Origin: Betaproteobacteria bacterium
GTDB lineage: Bacteria > Pseudomonadota > Gammaproteobacteria > Burkholderiales > Thiobacillaceae
Assembly: GCA_016234655.1 (NCBI GenBank)
Contig: JACRAU010000017.1
Coordinates: 1 to 64,000 of the forward strand
Direction of reading: 5' to 3'
DNA: 64,000 nt
In this document: positions 8,209 through 18,023 of the stretch, in pieces
How positions within the stretch are numbered: position 1 is the stretch's first letter
How the letters are laid out: the number at the start of each line of letters is the position of its first letter
Made by a program: the position numbers and the translations under genes
Notes under the pieces: generated by a model
Told to the model about the DNA's origin: nothing
Seen by the model: only the letters and a program-made list of their open reading frames with translations
Databases searched by the model: none

Positions 8209-10592
8209 CCGGCCTCGGGCCAAACCCAGTCGGCAACCTCGGGCAGGTCCACGCCATGCTCGTAGGCATAGGCGCGGCACTCGATCTGTCTGTCCCTGAG
8301 CTGTTCCTTCACGTGGGCGCCGGCCACTAATAGGCCGGGCACGCGGTTGATCACGTCGATGGCGAGCGAGAAGCGGTCGATCTCGTTCTGGATCGCCAGT
8401 TCCAACGGCGTGTTGATGTTGCCCTTCTCCTTGTAGCCGCGTACGTGCAGGTTCTTGTGGTTGTTGCGGCGATAGGCCAGGCGGTGGATCAGCCAGGGGT
8501 AGCCGTGGAAGTTGAAGATGATCGGCTTGTCCGTGGTGAACAGGCTGTCGAAGTCGCGGTCGGACAGGCCGTGCGGGTGTTCGCTCGCCGGCGTCAGTTT
8601 GTACAGGTCGACCACGTTGACGAAGCGGATCTTGAGCGCGGGAAAGTGCTTGCGCAGCAGGCATGCCGCCGCCAAGGCCTCTTGCGTCGGCACGTCGCCG
8701 CAACTGGCCAGCACCACGTCCGGTTCGCTGCCCTGATCGTTGCTGGCCCAGTCCCAGATGCCGATGCCCTTGGTGCAGTGGCGAATGGCGGCATCCATAT
8801 CGAGGAATTGCAAATGTTTTTGCTTGTCGCAGACGATCACGTTCACGTCGTTGCTGCTCTTCAGGCAATGGTCGGCCACCGACAGTAGGCAGTTGGCGTC
8901 GGGCGGCAGGTAGATGCGGGTGACCGACGGGCTCTTGTTCACCACCAGGTCGAGAAAGCCGGGGTCTTGATGGGTGAAGCCGTTGTGGTCCTGGCGCCAG
9001 ACGGTGGAGGTGATCAGCAGGTTGAGCGACGACACCGGCGCTCGCCACGGGATGTTCTCGGCGATGCTCAGCCATTTTGCATGCTGGTTGAACATGGAGT
9101 CGATCACATGGACGAAGGCCTCATAGGTCGAGAAGAAGCCGTGCCGGCCGCTGAGCAGATAGCCTTCGAGCCAGCCCTCCAGCGTGTGCTCGGATAGGAT
9201 TTCCATCACCCGGCCGTCCGGCGCGAGTTCGCCGCCGTCGGCGTCTTCCGGCAGGCTGTCGGCGAGCCAGGTCTTCTTGCTGGCTTGATATACGGCGTTC
9301 AGTTTGTTCGAGCTGGTCTCGTCCGGGCCGAATACGCGGAAGTTGTCCGGGTTGTGGCGCAGGATATCGCGCAGGTATTCGCCCAGCGGATAGGTGTTCT
9401 CGGTTTGCGCCGTGGCCGGCACGCCCACCTTGGTTGCATAGTCGCGGAAATCCGGCAGGCGCAGCGCGCGGCGCAACAGGCCGCCGTTGGCGTGCGGGTT
9501 CGCGCTCATCCGGCGCGTGCCTTTCGGGGCCAGGGCCTTGAGTTCCGGCCGCAGGCGGCCGTCGGCGTCGAACAACTCGTCCGGCCGGTAGCTCTTCAGC
9601 CAGGCCTCCAATTGCGCGAGATGGGCCGGGTTGTCGCGCACATTGCCCAGCGGCACTTGGTGCGCGCGCCAGGTGCCTTCCACCTTGTGGCCATCCACCT
9701 CTTTCGGGCCGGTCCAGCCCTTGGGCGCGCGCAGCACGATCATCGGCCAGCGCGGCCGGCTCGCCTGGCCGCTGGCGCGGGCCTGGCGCTGAAACTCGCG
9801 GATGGTCAGCACGCAGTCTTCCAGCGTGGCGGCCATGGCCTGGTGCATGGCCATCGGCTCGTCGCCCTCGACGAAATGCGGCGTCCAGCCATAGCCCTCG
9901 AACAGGCTCTTCAACTCGTCGTGGCTGATGCGCGACAGCACGGTGGGGTTGTTGATCTTGTAGCCGTTGAGATTGAGGATGGGCAGCACCGCGCCGTCGC
10001 GCACCGGGTTGAGGAACTTGTTGGAATGCCAGGCGGTGGCCAGCGGCCCGGTCTCGGCCTCGCCGTCGCCGACCATCACCGTCACCAGCAGGTCCGGGTT
10101 GTCGAAGGCCGCGCCGAAGGCGTGCGAGATCGAGTAGCCCAGCTCGCCGCCCTCGTGGATCGAGCCCGGCGTCTCCGGCGTGCAATGGCTGCCGATGCCG
10201 CCGGGGAAGGAGAATTCCTTGAAGAAATTCCGCAGACCTTCGAGGTCTTCACCCTTGTTCGGGTAGACCTCGGAGTAGCTGCCCTCCAGATAGCCGGGGG
10301 CCAATATGCCCGGCGCGCCGTGGCCCGGGCCGGCCATGAAGATCGCGTCGAGGTCGTGCTTGGCGATCAGCCGGTTGAGGTGGATATAGGCGAAGGACAG
10401 CGCCGGGCTGGCGCCCCAGTGGCCGAGCAGACGCTGCTTGATGTGCTCGGGCTTGAGCGGTTCGCGTAGCAGCGGGTTGTCCTGCAAGTAGATCATGCCG
10501 GCCGCCAGGTAATTGCAGGCTCGCCAATAGGCGTGCAGTTGTTCCAACTCCTGTGCCTGGAGCGGTGCGGGCGTATAGGTCGCATTCTTCAT
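8205..10592 (-). CDS. xfp: Xylulose-5-phosphate/fructose-6-phosphate phosphoketolase
   Basis: This 795-residue ThDP enzyme is full length for the family. The phosphoketolase landmarks are all visible: AGPGHGAP near residue 88, [18 protein letters not shown], the ThDP-binding [18 protein letters not shown] near residue 175, and late [13 protein letters not shown]. It splits xylulose 5-phosphate or fructose 6-phosphate with phosphate into acetyl phosphate and an aldose phosphate. Acetate kinase lies immediately upstream on the same strand (gap of 107 bases), so the pair turns sugar phosphate into acetate plus ATP. A TATACT at 10665-10660 could be a promoter within the gap. Confidence 0.95.
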   Translation of the reverse strand: MKNATYTPAPLQAQELEQLHAYWRACNYLAAGMIYLQDNPLLREPLKPEHIKQRLLGHWGASPALSFAYIHLNRLIAKHDLDAIFMAGPGHGAPGILAPGYLEGSYSEVYPNKGEDLEGLRNFFKEFSFPGGIGSHCTPETPGSIHEGGELGYSISHAFGAAFDNPDLLVTVMVGDGEAETGPLATAWHSNKFLNPVRDGAVLPILNLNGYKINNPTVLSRISHDELKSLFEGYGWTPHFVEGDEPMAMHQAMAATLEDCVLTIREFQRQARASGQASRPRWPMIVLRAPKGWTGPKEVDGHKVEGTWRAHQVPLGNVRDNPAHLAQLEAWLKSYRPDELFDADGRLRPELKALAPKGTRRMSANPHANGGLLRRALRLPDFRDYATKVGVPATAQTENTYPLGEYLRDILRHNPDNFRVFGPDETSSNKLNAVYQASKKTWLADSLPEDADGGELAPDGRVMEILSEHTLEGWLEGYLLSGRHGFFSTYEAFVHVIDSMFNQHAKWLSIAENIPWRAPVSSLNLLITSTVWRQDHNGFTHQDPGFLDLVVNKSPSVTRIYLPPDANCLLSVADHCLKSSNDVNVIVCDKQKHLQFLDMDAAIRHCTKGIGIWDWASNDQGSEPDVVLASCGDVPTQEALAAACLLRKHFPALKIRFVNVVDLYKLTPASEHPHGLSDRDFDSLFTTDKPIIFNFHGYPWLIHRLAYRRNNHKNLHVRGYKEKGNINTPLELAIQNEIDRFSLAIDVINRVPGLLVAGAHVKEQLRDRQIECRAYAYEHGVDLPEVADWVWPEAG

Positions 10593-10699
10593 GATCCTTC
10601 CTTCCTGTCTGGGTTATGCGCGAGCCGGATAGGCCGCGCTGGCGTTGTTGGCTACAGACAGTATAGGAAAGATTATTTCCCGGTTATGACCTGTGTCTT

Positions 10700-11866
10700 C
10701 TAGGCGGCAGCAAGGCCATGCGCATGGCGCGCGATCACCTGTTCCTCGTCGGTCGGGATCACCCAGGCCGATATCCGGCCCTGTGCCGCGCTGATGCGCG
10801 GGCCGTGCGCGGCATTGGCGGCGGCATCGAGCTCCAGGCCGAGCCAGGCGGCCCGCGCGCAGATTCGCTCACGCACCGGCGCGGCATGCTCGCCGATGCC
10901 GGCGGTGAACACCAGCGCGTCCAGGCCGCCCAGGCTCATGCTCAAGGCGCCGATACCTTGCGCGATGCGGTAGACGAAGTGCTCCACCGCCAGGCCCGCC
11001 TCGGGCCGGTCGCTCGCCAGCAGTTGCCGCATGTCCGAACTCAGGCCCGACAGACCGAGCAGGCCGGAGCGCTTGTGCAACAAGTCGGACACCGCCTCGA
11101 CCGTCATGCCGCGTTCGCGCATCAAATACAGCGGAATGGCCGGGTCGATGGCGCCGCAACGCGTGCCCATGGCCAGGCCGTCCAGCGGCGTGAAGCTCAT
11201 CGTGGTGTCGATGCTCCGGCGCCCCAGCAGCGCGCACAGGCTGGCGCCGTTGCCGAGGTGGGCGACGATCACCCGGCCGTCGGCCAGCGGGCCGAGGTGA
11301 TCGGGCAACACCGAGGCGATGTATTCGTAGGACAGGCCGTGAAAACCGTAACGGCGCACGCCGGCCTCGTGCAGCTCGGCGGGCAGGGCGAAGCGCTGCG
11401 CGGCCTCCGGCATGCTGCGATGGAAGGCGGTGTCGAAGCAGGCGATCTGCGGCAGCCCCGGCCGCGCCCGCAGCAGCGCGCGAATGCCGGCCAGGTTGTG
11501 CGGCTGGTGCAGCGGGTCGATGGGGGTCAGCCGCTCCAATTTTGTCAGCACGGCTTCGTCCACCCGCACCGGCGCGGCGTGCTCGACGCCGCCGTGCACC
11601 ACGCGATGGCCGGCGGCGACCAGATTCAGTTCGGCCAGCCTGGGGGCCAGCCGATCCAGCAGCAGTTGCATCGCCTCGGCATGGTCGCGCGCGGCGACGG
11701 GCTCGCCGGCATCGGCCAGATTGGGGCACAGGCGCGCGGCGCCGCCGATCTCCTCGATCATGCCGCGCTGCAAGGGCTCGAACCGTGGCCCGGCCAGCAC
11801 CCGGTAGAGCGCGAACTTCAGGCTGGACGAGCCGGCGTTGATGACCAGAACTGCATCGTCTTTCAC
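10700..11866 (-). CDS. ackA: Acetate kinase
   Basis: The 388-residue protein opens with the AckA signature VLVINAGSSSLKFALY. It contains HRVVHGG near residue 100, FDTAFHRSMP near residue 145, YGFHGLSYEYI near residue 172 and the adenosine-binding GNGASLCAL and GIGEHAAPVRE regions. It interconverts acetyl phosphate plus ADP with acetate plus ATP. The start is GTG 11866, with AAGGA eight bases upstream. Its place directly in front of xfp shows that it serves the phosphoketolase route rather than a pta partner, which is not present here. Confidence 0.95.
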   Translation of the reverse strand: MKDDAVLVINAGSSSLKFALYRVLAGPRFEPLQRGMIEEIGGAARLCPNLADAGEPVAARDHAEAMQLLLDRLAPRLAELNLVAAGHRVVHGGVEHAAPVRVDEAVLTKLERLTPIDPLHQPHNLAGIRALLRARPGLPQIACFDTAFHRSMPEAAQRFALPAELHEAGVRRYGFHGLSYEYIASVLPDHLGPLADGRVIVAHLGNGASLCALLGRRSIDTTMSFTPLDGLAMGTRCGAIDPAIPLYLMRERGMTVEAVSDLLHKRSGLLGLSGLSSDMRQLLASDRPEAGLAVEHFVYRIAQGIGALSMSLGGLDALVFTAGIGEHAAPVRERICARAAWLGLELDAAANAAHGPRISAAQGRISAWVIPTDEEQVIARHAHGLAAA

Positions 11867-12000
11867 GGTTGTTGTCCTTCTGGGCCTGCCGCTCGGGTGG
11901 GGGGGAAAGAGTATCGCAATACCTCATGACAGCTTAGCAAACCACGGTAAGGGCCGGGCGTGGCTTGTCCAAATCCCCGGCCAAGGCGATCATTCGGGCC

Positions 12001-13608
12001 ATGAAGATCGCCCTTGCCCAATTCAACCCCATCGTCGGCGACCTCGAAGGCAATGCCGCCCGCATCGCCGAACTGGCCGATGCGGCCGCCGTGGCCGGCG
12101 CCGCCGTGCTGCTGACGCCGGAACTCGCGCTGTGCGGCTACCCGCCCGAAGACCTGGCCCTGCGCGATGATTTTTACCGCGAGAACGCCCGCGTGCTGGC
12201 CGGCCTGAGCCACCACCTGCCGCAAGGCCTGACCGTCGCGGTCGGCTACCCGCTGATGGAACAGGGCCGCCGCTACAACGCCGCCACCGTGCTGCAAGAC
12301 GGCCAGACCCTGGCCGTCTACCGCAAGCGGCAGCTGCCCAATTATTCGGTGTTCGACGAGGTGCGCACCTTCAGCCCCGGTAACGAGCCCTGCGTGTTCG
12401 CGGCCGGCGGCGTGCGCTTCGGCCTGCTCATCTGCGAAGACCTGTGGTTCCCCGAGCCCACGGCCCAGGCCAAGGCGGCCGGCGCCGAGGCGCTGCTGGT
12501 GCTCAACGCCTCGCCCTTCCACATCGGCAAGCAGGCCGAGCGCCACGCCGTCGCCCGCGAGCGCGTCGCCGAGAGCGGCCTGCCCGTGGTCTACCTCAAC
12601 ATGGTCGGCGGCCAGGACGAACTGATCTTCGACGGCGGCTCCTTCGCCGTCGACGGCCAGGGCCGGCTCGTCGCGCAATGCCCGGCCTTCGACGAGGGCC
12701 TGCACCTGATCGAGCTGGACGGCGGCGTGCCCCAAGGCGAGGTGTGCGACTGGCCCGGCGGCGAGGCCGGCGTCTACCAGGCCCTGGTGGCCGGCGTGCG
12801 CGACTACATCGGCAAGAACGGCTTCGCCGGCGCCTTGGTCGGCCTGTCCGGCGGCATCGACTCGGCGCTCACCGTCGCCATCGCCGCCGACGCCCTGGGC
12901 CCGGAGCGGGTGCACGCGGTGATGATGCCCTCGCGCTACACCGCCGACATCAGCCTCGAAGACGCCGAGGCCTTGGCCAAGAACCTCGGCATCCAATACA
13001 GCGTGCAGCCGATCAAGCCGATGTTCGACGCCTTCCTCGCCGAGCTGGCCGACGAATTCGCCGGCAGAGAGCCCGACACCACCGAAGAGAACATCCAGGC
13101 CCGCATCCGCGGCGTGCTCTTGATGGCGCTGTCCAACAAGTTCGGCAAGCTGGTGCTGACCACCGGCAACAAGAGCGAGATGGCCACCGGCTACGCCACC
13201 CTGTACGGCGACATGGCCGGCGGCTACGCGGTGCTCAAGGACATCTCCAAGACCCTGGTCTGGGCGCTGTCGCGCTACCGCAATACCCTGTCGCCGGTCA
13301 TCCCCGAGCGCATCATCACCCGGCCGCCCTCGGCCGAGCTCAAGCCCGGCCAGGTCGACCAGGACAGCCTGCCGCCCTATGACATCTTGGATGCGATCAT
13401 GGAACGCTACGTCGAACTCGACCGCTCGCCGGCCGAGATCGTGGCCGAGGGCTTCGACGAGGCCACCGTGCGCAAGGTCGTGCGCCTGATCGACTTCTCC
13501 GAATACAAACGTCGCCAGGCCCCGCCCGGCATCCGCGTGACCCGGCGTGGCTTCGGCCGCGATCGGCGGTATCCTATTACCAACCGCTATCGGGCGCCCT
13601 TCAAGTGA
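12001..13608 (+). CDS. nadE: Glutamine-dependent NAD+ synthetase
   Basis: The 535-residue protein has two domains. Residues 1-250 form a nitrilase-type glutaminase with Glu (TPELALCGYPPEDL), Lys (YRKRQLPNYSVFDE) and Cys (LLICEDLWFPE) of the catalytic triad. Residues 265-535 form the ATP-pyrophosphatase synthetase with P-loop LSGGIDSAL and TTGNKSEMATGY. It converts deamido-NAD to NAD with glutamine as amide donor. I start at ATG 12001 (MKIALAQFNPIVGD) because this matches the family start; the 12-codon upstream extension is unconserved. It is divergent from ackA, and the 134 bases between hold both promoters. Confidence 0.93.
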   Translation: MKIALAQFNPIVGDLEGNAARIAELADAAAVAGAAVLLTPELALCGYPPEDLALRDDFYRENARVLAGLSHHLPQGLTVAVGYPLMEQGRRYNAATVLQDGQTLAVYRKRQLPNYSVFDEVRTFSPGNEPCVFAAGGVRFGLLICEDLWFPEPTAQAKAAGAEALLVLNASPFHIGKQAERHAVARERVAESGLPVVYLNMVGGQDELIFDGGSFAVDGQGRLVAQCPAFDEGLHLIELDGGVPQGEVCDWPGGEAGVYQALVAGVRDYIGKNGFAGALVGLSGGIDSALTVAIAADALGPERVHAVMMPSRYTADISLEDAEALAKNLGIQYSVQPIKPMFDAFLAELADEFAGREPDTTEENIQARIRGVLLMALSNKFGKLVLTTGNKSEMATGYATLYGDMAGGYAVLKDISKTLVWALSRYRNTLSPVIPERIITRPPSAELKPGQVDQDSLPPYDILDAIMERYVELDRSPAEIVAEGFDEATVRKVVRLIDFSEYKRRQAPPGIRVTRRGFGRDRRYPITNRYRAPFK

Positions 13609-13610
13609 TG

Positions 13611-13737
13611 CTCCGCCGTCCCTCACCCTTGCTCCCTCTGATGAGGCCCCTACCTTTCGGTATCCCGGAGGGAGAGGGAAGTAAAAGCCCTTCTCCCTCC
13701 GGGAGAAGGGTTGGGATGAGGGAAGGCTTTGCCAAGG
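13611..13737. repeat. GGGAGAGGG-type palindromic repeat cluster
   Basis: The gap between nadE and glnB holds CCCTCACCCTTGCTCCCTC followed by a CTACCTTTCGGTATCCC core and GGAGGGAGAGGG, then a second palindrome CTTCTCCCTCCGGGAGAAGG. The same core is inserted in glcE at 46.85 kb, and its hairpin half occurs at 57.86 kb. From 13790 to 13830 there is a short TCTGCGTTAATCTGCGAAA direct-repeat motif. No gene is visible in this 242-base gap. Confidence 0.75.
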
Positions 13738-13808
13738 GTGTGCTCGCGATATTGCCTATAGATCACTTGCTCGGCACCCTTGATCTCTAAATGAAAAATC
13801 TGCGTTAA

Positions 13809-14189
<381 letters not shown>

Positions 14190-14195
14190 TTCAAA

Positions 14196-14214
14196 GGGCC
14201 GGCGCCGCCGGCCC
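14196..14214 (+). terminator. Hairpin after glnB
   Basis: A perfect eight-pair GC stem (GGGCCGGC/GCCGGCCC, loop GCC) lies six bases after the glnB stop. No T run follows, so it may be a weak terminator or a 3'-end stabiliser. Confidence 0.45.
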
Positions 14215-14372
14215 GATCCGCAACCCATATAACAAAACCCAGGGTTGTGGCGGTTTGCGGTACTCAAAAAACGGGGGGCGGCCAATGCGTCCAGATTATC
14301 CGGCGTGTCCGATAAAGCTTTTATTGGGGCAGTTGGTGTCTAAATTACTTTCGGCATCACAGGAGGCACGCA

Positions 14373-14900
14373 GTGCAATCATGGCTTGAGATCGGGAAAC
14401 TTGCTGCGAGCGTTGCAACGCCAATCGTAGTTGCAATCTTGGGTGTTTTATTGCTTCGCCGCATAGAGGGTGTAAAAGCGCTCGTTGCTAAGCATTCTGA
14501 CTTTCACAAGAAATGGGCTGATGAATTCTTCACTTGCTGCCAGCAATTCATGCAGGCTTTGGAAAGAGACCTTGCATTACTAACTGCTCACGCGGGGCTT
14601 GACGATTCAAATGGAAAGTTACGTACTGAGATTCAAGAGGAGGTTTCTCGTCTAAACGCAAAACTGTCAGAGTTAGAGCTTCGTATCCGACGAAGCGTGG
14701 TCTTCGCACCAAACTCAGGTGGCGCCGCATCGCGAGCGGCAAGTGACTGCATCTCGCTCACAGCCAAGCTCCTGAAAACGCGGCAAGGTAATCTCGATGA
14801 AATTATCGGCAAAATGAATGATTTCAACCTTGCTTCTCGCAAAGCGCACGCTGAAATGCTTGGTTTGGGCTATGCCGAACAAATCGCTTCAGGGCCGTAG
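14373..14900 (+). CDS. Hypothetical membrane-anchored protein
   Basis: I do not recognise this 175-residue protein. It has one N-terminal membrane helix (about residues 10-28, IVVAILGVLLL) followed by a long, mostly helical cytoplasmic part with heptad-like stretches near residues 85-108 (VSRLNAKLSELELRIRR). The GTG start is supported by AGGAGG six bases upstream (14361-14366). Base composition is plainly different from neighbours: one 60-base line I counted (14581-14640) is 47% GC. It stands alone between glnB and a RAYT locus, so recent acquisition is likely. Confidence 0.6.
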   Translation: MQSWLEIGKLAASVATPIVVAILGVLLLRRIEGVKALVAKHSDFHKKWADEFFTCCQQFMQALERDLALLTAHAGLDDSNGKLRTEIQEEVSRLNAKLSELELRIRRSVVFAPNSGGAASRAASDCISLTAKLLKTRQGNLDEIIGKMNDFNLASRKAHAEMLGLGYAEQIASGP

Positions 14901-15443
14901 GGCGGCTTCGCGCAGCAAGCCGCCGAATGGGGTGAGGTAATACGGTTGCCTTCGGCGCAGTGCTGCGCGACTGCGCCCTACTCAATGGGCCATGGACGAT
15001 GCCGAACTATCGCCGTGACTTCTTGCCGGGCGGCTCGTTTTTCTTCACCGTGAATCTGCTGGAGCGGCGCTCGGATTTGCTGGTTCGGCACACCGACCCG
15101 CTGCGCGAGGCGGTGCGCCGGATTCGCCGGGCGCATCCGTTCGACATCGACGCCTGGGTGGTGCTGCAGGGCCGTAGGGCGGCTTCGCGTAGCAAGCCGC
15201 CGAATGGGGTGAGGTAAAACGGCTGCCTTTGGCGCAGTGCTGCGCGACTGCGCCCTACTCGATGGGTCATGGACGATGCCGAACTATCGCCGTAATTTCT
15301 TGCCGGGCGGCTCGTTTTTCTTCACCGTGAATTTGCTGGAACGGCGCTCGGATTTGCTGGTTCGGCATATCGACCTGCTGCGCGAGGCGGTGCGTCGGAT
15401 TCGCCGGACGCATCCGTTCGACATCGACGCTTGGGTGGTGCTG
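14890..15443 (+). repeat. 277-bp tandem duplication of REP plus RAYT 5' end
   Basis: Units 14890-15166 and 15167-15443 are direct copies offset by exactly 277 bases and differing at scattered positions. Each begins with CAGGGCCGTAGGGCGG and a REP hairpin (GGCGGCTTCGCG-type arm, AAGCCGCC arm) and runs through the first 55 codons of the transposase gene. The first unit stops at the CTGC shared with codon 56, where the second unit begins. Confidence 0.92.
14999..15217 (+). pseudogene. Truncated RAYT transposase copy
   Basis: This 72-codon frame repeats the first 55 residues of the intact downstream transposase (MPNYRRDFLPGGSFFFTVNL onward) with a few substitutions. It then runs into the REP of the second unit and reads out of homology to a stop. 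The HxH catalytic motif and the tyrosine are missing, so it cannot be an active nuclease. It is a by-product of the 277-bp tandem duplication. Confidence 0.85.
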
Positions 15444-15812
15444 CCGGATCACATGCATTGCGTATGGGCCTTGCCGGCGGGCGATGCCGACTATGCGTTG
15501 CGCTGGCAATTGATCAAGCTGCTGTTCAGTCGGGGGCTGCCCAAAACGGAACGGCGTTCCGCTGTCCGAATGGCAAGACGGGAGCGCGGCATCTGGCAAC
15601 GGCGCTATTGGGAACATACCGTGCGGGACGAGGCGGATTGGCATGCCCATGTGGATTATGTGCATATCAACCCGGTGAAACATGGGTTGGTGACCCGCGT
15701 GGCCGATTGGCCATACTCGTCGTTTCATCGTTATGTCGAAGCGAGCCTGTTACCGGCCGATTGGGCGGGGGGCGGGGAAGGTGTCGTCGGGGCGGCGGGC
15801 GAGCATGGATAG
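15276..15812 (+). CDS. REP-associated tyrosine transposase (RAYT)
   Basis: The 178-residue protein belongs to the Y1/HuH single-strand transposase family of the RAYT type. H59-x-H61 (DHMHCVW) provides the metal-binding pair. Y128 in HVDYVHINPVKHGLV is the nucleophile. The INPVKHG and ADWPYSSFH blocks are typical RAYT landmarks. Such proteins cleave and are thought to mobilise REP hairpins in a single-strand process. REP copies flank the gene in opposite orientations (15174-15206 upstream; 15838-15864 and 15874-15901 downstream), the standard layout. All catalytic residues are present, so it may be active. Confidence 0.9.
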   Translation: MPNYRRNFLPGGSFFFTVNLLERRSDLLVRHIDLLREAVRRIRRTHPFDIDAWVVLPDHMHCVWALPAGDADYALRWQLIKLLFSRGLPKTERRSAVRMARRERGIWQRRYWEHTVRDEADWHAHVDYVHINPVKHGLVTRVADWPYSSFHRYVEASLLPADWAGGGEGVVGAAGEHG

Positions 15813-15837
15813 CTTGTTGCGGCTGATGATGCTTGCG

Positions 15838-15901
15838 GTGGCTTGCTGCGCGAAGCCACCCTACCTTTCTTGAGGCGGCTTGCTATGCGAAGCCGCCCTA
15901 C
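15838..15901. repeat. Two inverted REP hairpins downstream of RAYT
   Basis: GGTGGCTTGCTGCGCGAAGC (15838-15857, closing with CACC) and GGCGGCTTGCTATGCGAAGC (15874-15893, closing with CGCC) are reverse-complement versions of the REPs in front of the transposase. Both end in CCTAC. With the upstream copies they make an inverted BIME-like bracket. Confidence 0.85.
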
Positions 15902-15972
15902 ATTCCTGCTTCCGGGTTGCGAGGTATAGTGACACCGGACATGCATTCCAAACAAATAAACAGGGAGCGGAG

Positions 15973-16416
15973 ATGAGCGCCACGGATCAGGAAATCGAGT
16001 TGCTCAAGGAGTATGGCGTTTATGAACGCCACTTCAACAGCATGCAGAATACCTATCGGCAGTTTGCCTCCGGCTGGCTGGTCGCTGCCTTGGGGGCGAT
16101 GGGTTATGTGTTGCTTCAAGACGATGTGTCGGGCGTGGGTTTGAGCCGCACGGGCATCGTCGGGCTGATTGCCGTGGCCACGACGGTCGGCCTGCTGCTG
16201 CTCTGGTTCATGGATGCCTGGATATACCACCGCTTGCTGCTCAGTTGCTTCGATGTCGCAGATGACTTGGAACGAAAGGCCGGGCTGCCCCGGTTGCGCG
16301 ATGCCATGGCGCACGCGCTGAAACGGGGCAGCACGGTCAGCAAGGCGATCCATGTCTATTACTTGGTGCCGGCCGGTTTGCTGCTGGCCGTCGCTGCGTG
16401 GTGTTGGCAAGTCTAG
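15973..16416 (+). CDS. Hypothetical membrane protein (three helices)
   Basis: The family of this 147-residue protein is unknown to me. After a polar start (MSATDQEIELLKEYGVYERH) there are two adjacent membrane helices (about residues 36-52 and 58-79) and one at the end (about 126-143), with a charged loop between. The start at ATG 15973 has GGAGCGG four bases upstream. It resembles small uncharacterised membrane proteins (RipA family-like layout) with no catalytic motif. It lies alone between the RAYT repeats and the convergent tusA-like gene. Confidence 0.6.
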   Translation: MSATDQEIELLKEYGVYERHFNSMQNTYRQFASGWLVAALGAMGYVLLQDDVSGVGLSRTGIVGLIAVATTVGLLLLWFMDAWIYHRLLLSCFDVADDLERKAGLPRLRDAMAHALKRGSTVSKAIHVYYLVPAGLLLAVAAWCWQV

Positions 16417-16447
16417 GCCGGTGGCTTCGCGTAGTTGGCCAAGCCGG

Positions 16448-16690
16448 TCAGTAGGGCCTTTTCCCCTTACGGATGTAGATCGCGATGTCCTGCCCTTGCG
16501 GCCGGGCGTCGACGAATTCGTGGCCGGCCTGGCGGCAGTAGGCGCGGAAGTTGCGCGGCGAGCCGGAGTCGGACGTAAGCACGCAGACAGTGCCGCCCGG
16601 GTTTAGGCGTTTGAGATGGCGGTAGATGTCGACCACGGGCAAGGGGCAGACCTTGCCTCGAACGTCCAAGGTATCTTGCGTGGTTTCCAT
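16448..16690 (-). CDS. TusA-family sulfurtransferase-like protein
   Basis: The 80-residue protein has the TusA/SirA fold signature LDVRGKVCPLPVVDIYRHLKR with the CPxP cysteine at residue 15. It ends with a strand pair rich in basic residues (AIYIRKGKRPY). TusA proteins hand persulfide sulfur to tRNA-modifying enzymes, molybdenum cofactor synthesis or, in sulfur oxidisers, to dissimilatory enzymes. AGGAGG is placed five bases before the ATG. No tusBCD, dsr or hdr gene is near, so the acceptor is unknown. The 166 bases up to rlmM show two GTGTCGGATT direct repeats and nothing else clear. Confidence 0.8.
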   Translation of the reverse strand: METTQDTLDVRGKVCPLPVVDIYRHLKRLNPGGTVCVLTSDSGSPRNFRAYCRQAGHEFVDARPQGQDIAIYIRKGKRPY

Positions 16691-16856
16691 GTCGACCTCC
16701 TGGTGTCTGCCGATGGCCCGCCGTGTTGTGGGGGCATGGGCGTTTGTCGGGAGGTCATTCTGCGCGCGCTTCGTGTCGGATTTGTGTCGGATTCGACAAG
16801 TGTGGATGACGCTGGATTTCGTTCACCCCATCCGGGGTCGAGCGGGCGGACGCCGC

Positions 16857-17906
16857 TTATTCCCGCCGCTCCAGATACCCCGTCACTTCCTCGCGGTCGT
16901 GGTAGAGCTGCTTGAACCGTAGTCGATAAGGTACCTTGGCCTTGCGCAGGGTGTCTTGGATGGTGGCCCGGCAGCGCAGGAATTCCTCGTAGCGTTTTTT
17001 CATGGGCAGCTTGAGGTTGAAGATGCTGCGCCGGCACCAGCCTTCGCTCATCCATTTGGCCACCAGTTGGGCGATGCGCGCCGGCTGTTCGACCATGTCG
17101 CAGACCATCCAGTCCACTGGTTTCACCGGGCGATAGCGGAAGCCGTCGTCCTGCACGTGAGTGACGGCGTATTCGGCCATGAGTTTCTTGTCCATGCGGC
17201 CGTTGTCGACGGCGGTGACCTTGAGGCCACGGCTGGCGAATTGCCAGGTCCAGCCGCCGGGGGCGGCGCCGAGGTCGACCACGCGCAGGCCCTGTTTGAG
17301 ATAGCGCTGCTGGTCGTCGTGGTCGAGAAAGACGTGGAAGGCCTCGGCCAGCTTCATGGTCGAGCGGCTGGGCGCCTCGTGCGGAAAGCGCAGGCGGGGG
17401 ATGCCCTGCGGCCAGGGCGATGAATTGTCCAACTCGCTGGTGGCGAGCCAGGCGGTCTGCTTGTCGGTGAAAAACACGTGCAGGCGCGGGCCGCGCGGGC
17501 TGCCGAGCTTGACCTTGCGCTCGGTCAGGGCCTTTTCCAGGTAGGGCGCGAACTTGCGGCAGAAGGGCAACAGCGGCTTGCCGGCCTCGGTGTCGGCCGC
17601 CTCCAGCCACAGCTCGCAATAGGCGGCGGGCGGCACGGCCAGGGCGATGGGGCCGGTGCGGTCGCGCTCGGGCAGGCCCTCGACGTGGCCGATCAGGCGT
17701 AGGCATTGGCGGGCGAACACCCATTTGTAGAAGGGCATGGCCGCCAGTTCGTCGGCGGCCTCTTCGGGCAAGGGCAGGAACACGGCGCCGCCGCCGGGCA
17801 GGGCCTCGGCCTCGGTGTCGATGCCGAGTTCGAAGGCGTAGGTTTCGGCCTCGCGGGCGCATTCGGCCTCGAAGCCGCCGCGGCAGTAAAGCAGTAGTCC
17901 GGACAT
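16857..17906 (-). CDS. rlmM: 23S rRNA (cytidine-2498-2'-O)-methyltransferase
   Basis: This 349-residue protein shows an N-terminal THUMP-like region and a C-terminal Rossmann methyltransferase with the SAM motif VVDLGAAPGGWTWQ near residue 212. The K-D-K-E catalytic tetrad of 2'-O methyltransferases is present: Lys in SRSTMKLAEA, Asp in MVCDMVE, Lys in IFNLKLPMKKRYEE and Glu in HDREEVTGYL. RlmM modifies C2498 in the peptidyl-transferase region of 23S rRNA. It is a single gene read from a divergent region shared with the cytochrome c' gene. Confidence 0.93.
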   Translation of the reverse strand: MSGLLLYCRGGFEAECAREAETYAFELGIDTEAEALPGGGAVFLPLPEEAADELAAMPFYKWVFARQCLRLIGHVEGLPERDRTGPIALAVPPAAYCELWLEAADTEAGKPLLPFCRKFAPYLEKALTERKVKLGSPRGPRLHVFFTDKQTAWLATSELDNSSPWPQGIPRLRFPHEAPSRSTMKLAEAFHVFLDHDDQQRYLKQGLRVVDLGAAPGGWTWQFASRGLKVTAVDNGRMDKKLMAEYAVTHVQDDGFRYRPVKPVDWMVCDMVEQPARIAQLVAKWMSEGWCRRSIFNLKLPMKKRYEEFLRCRATIQDTLRKAKVPYRLRFKQLYHDREEVTGYLERRE

Positions 17907-18023
17907 GGGTTTATTTTGCTTGGGATGGAATAAAGTGGCGGATGAACGCGTTTGTTCAATAATGCAGCTTACGCCGCGCGGCGGCGTTCCGGCAAATCAA
18001 ACGACGGTGAGAGGAGGCAAGTC

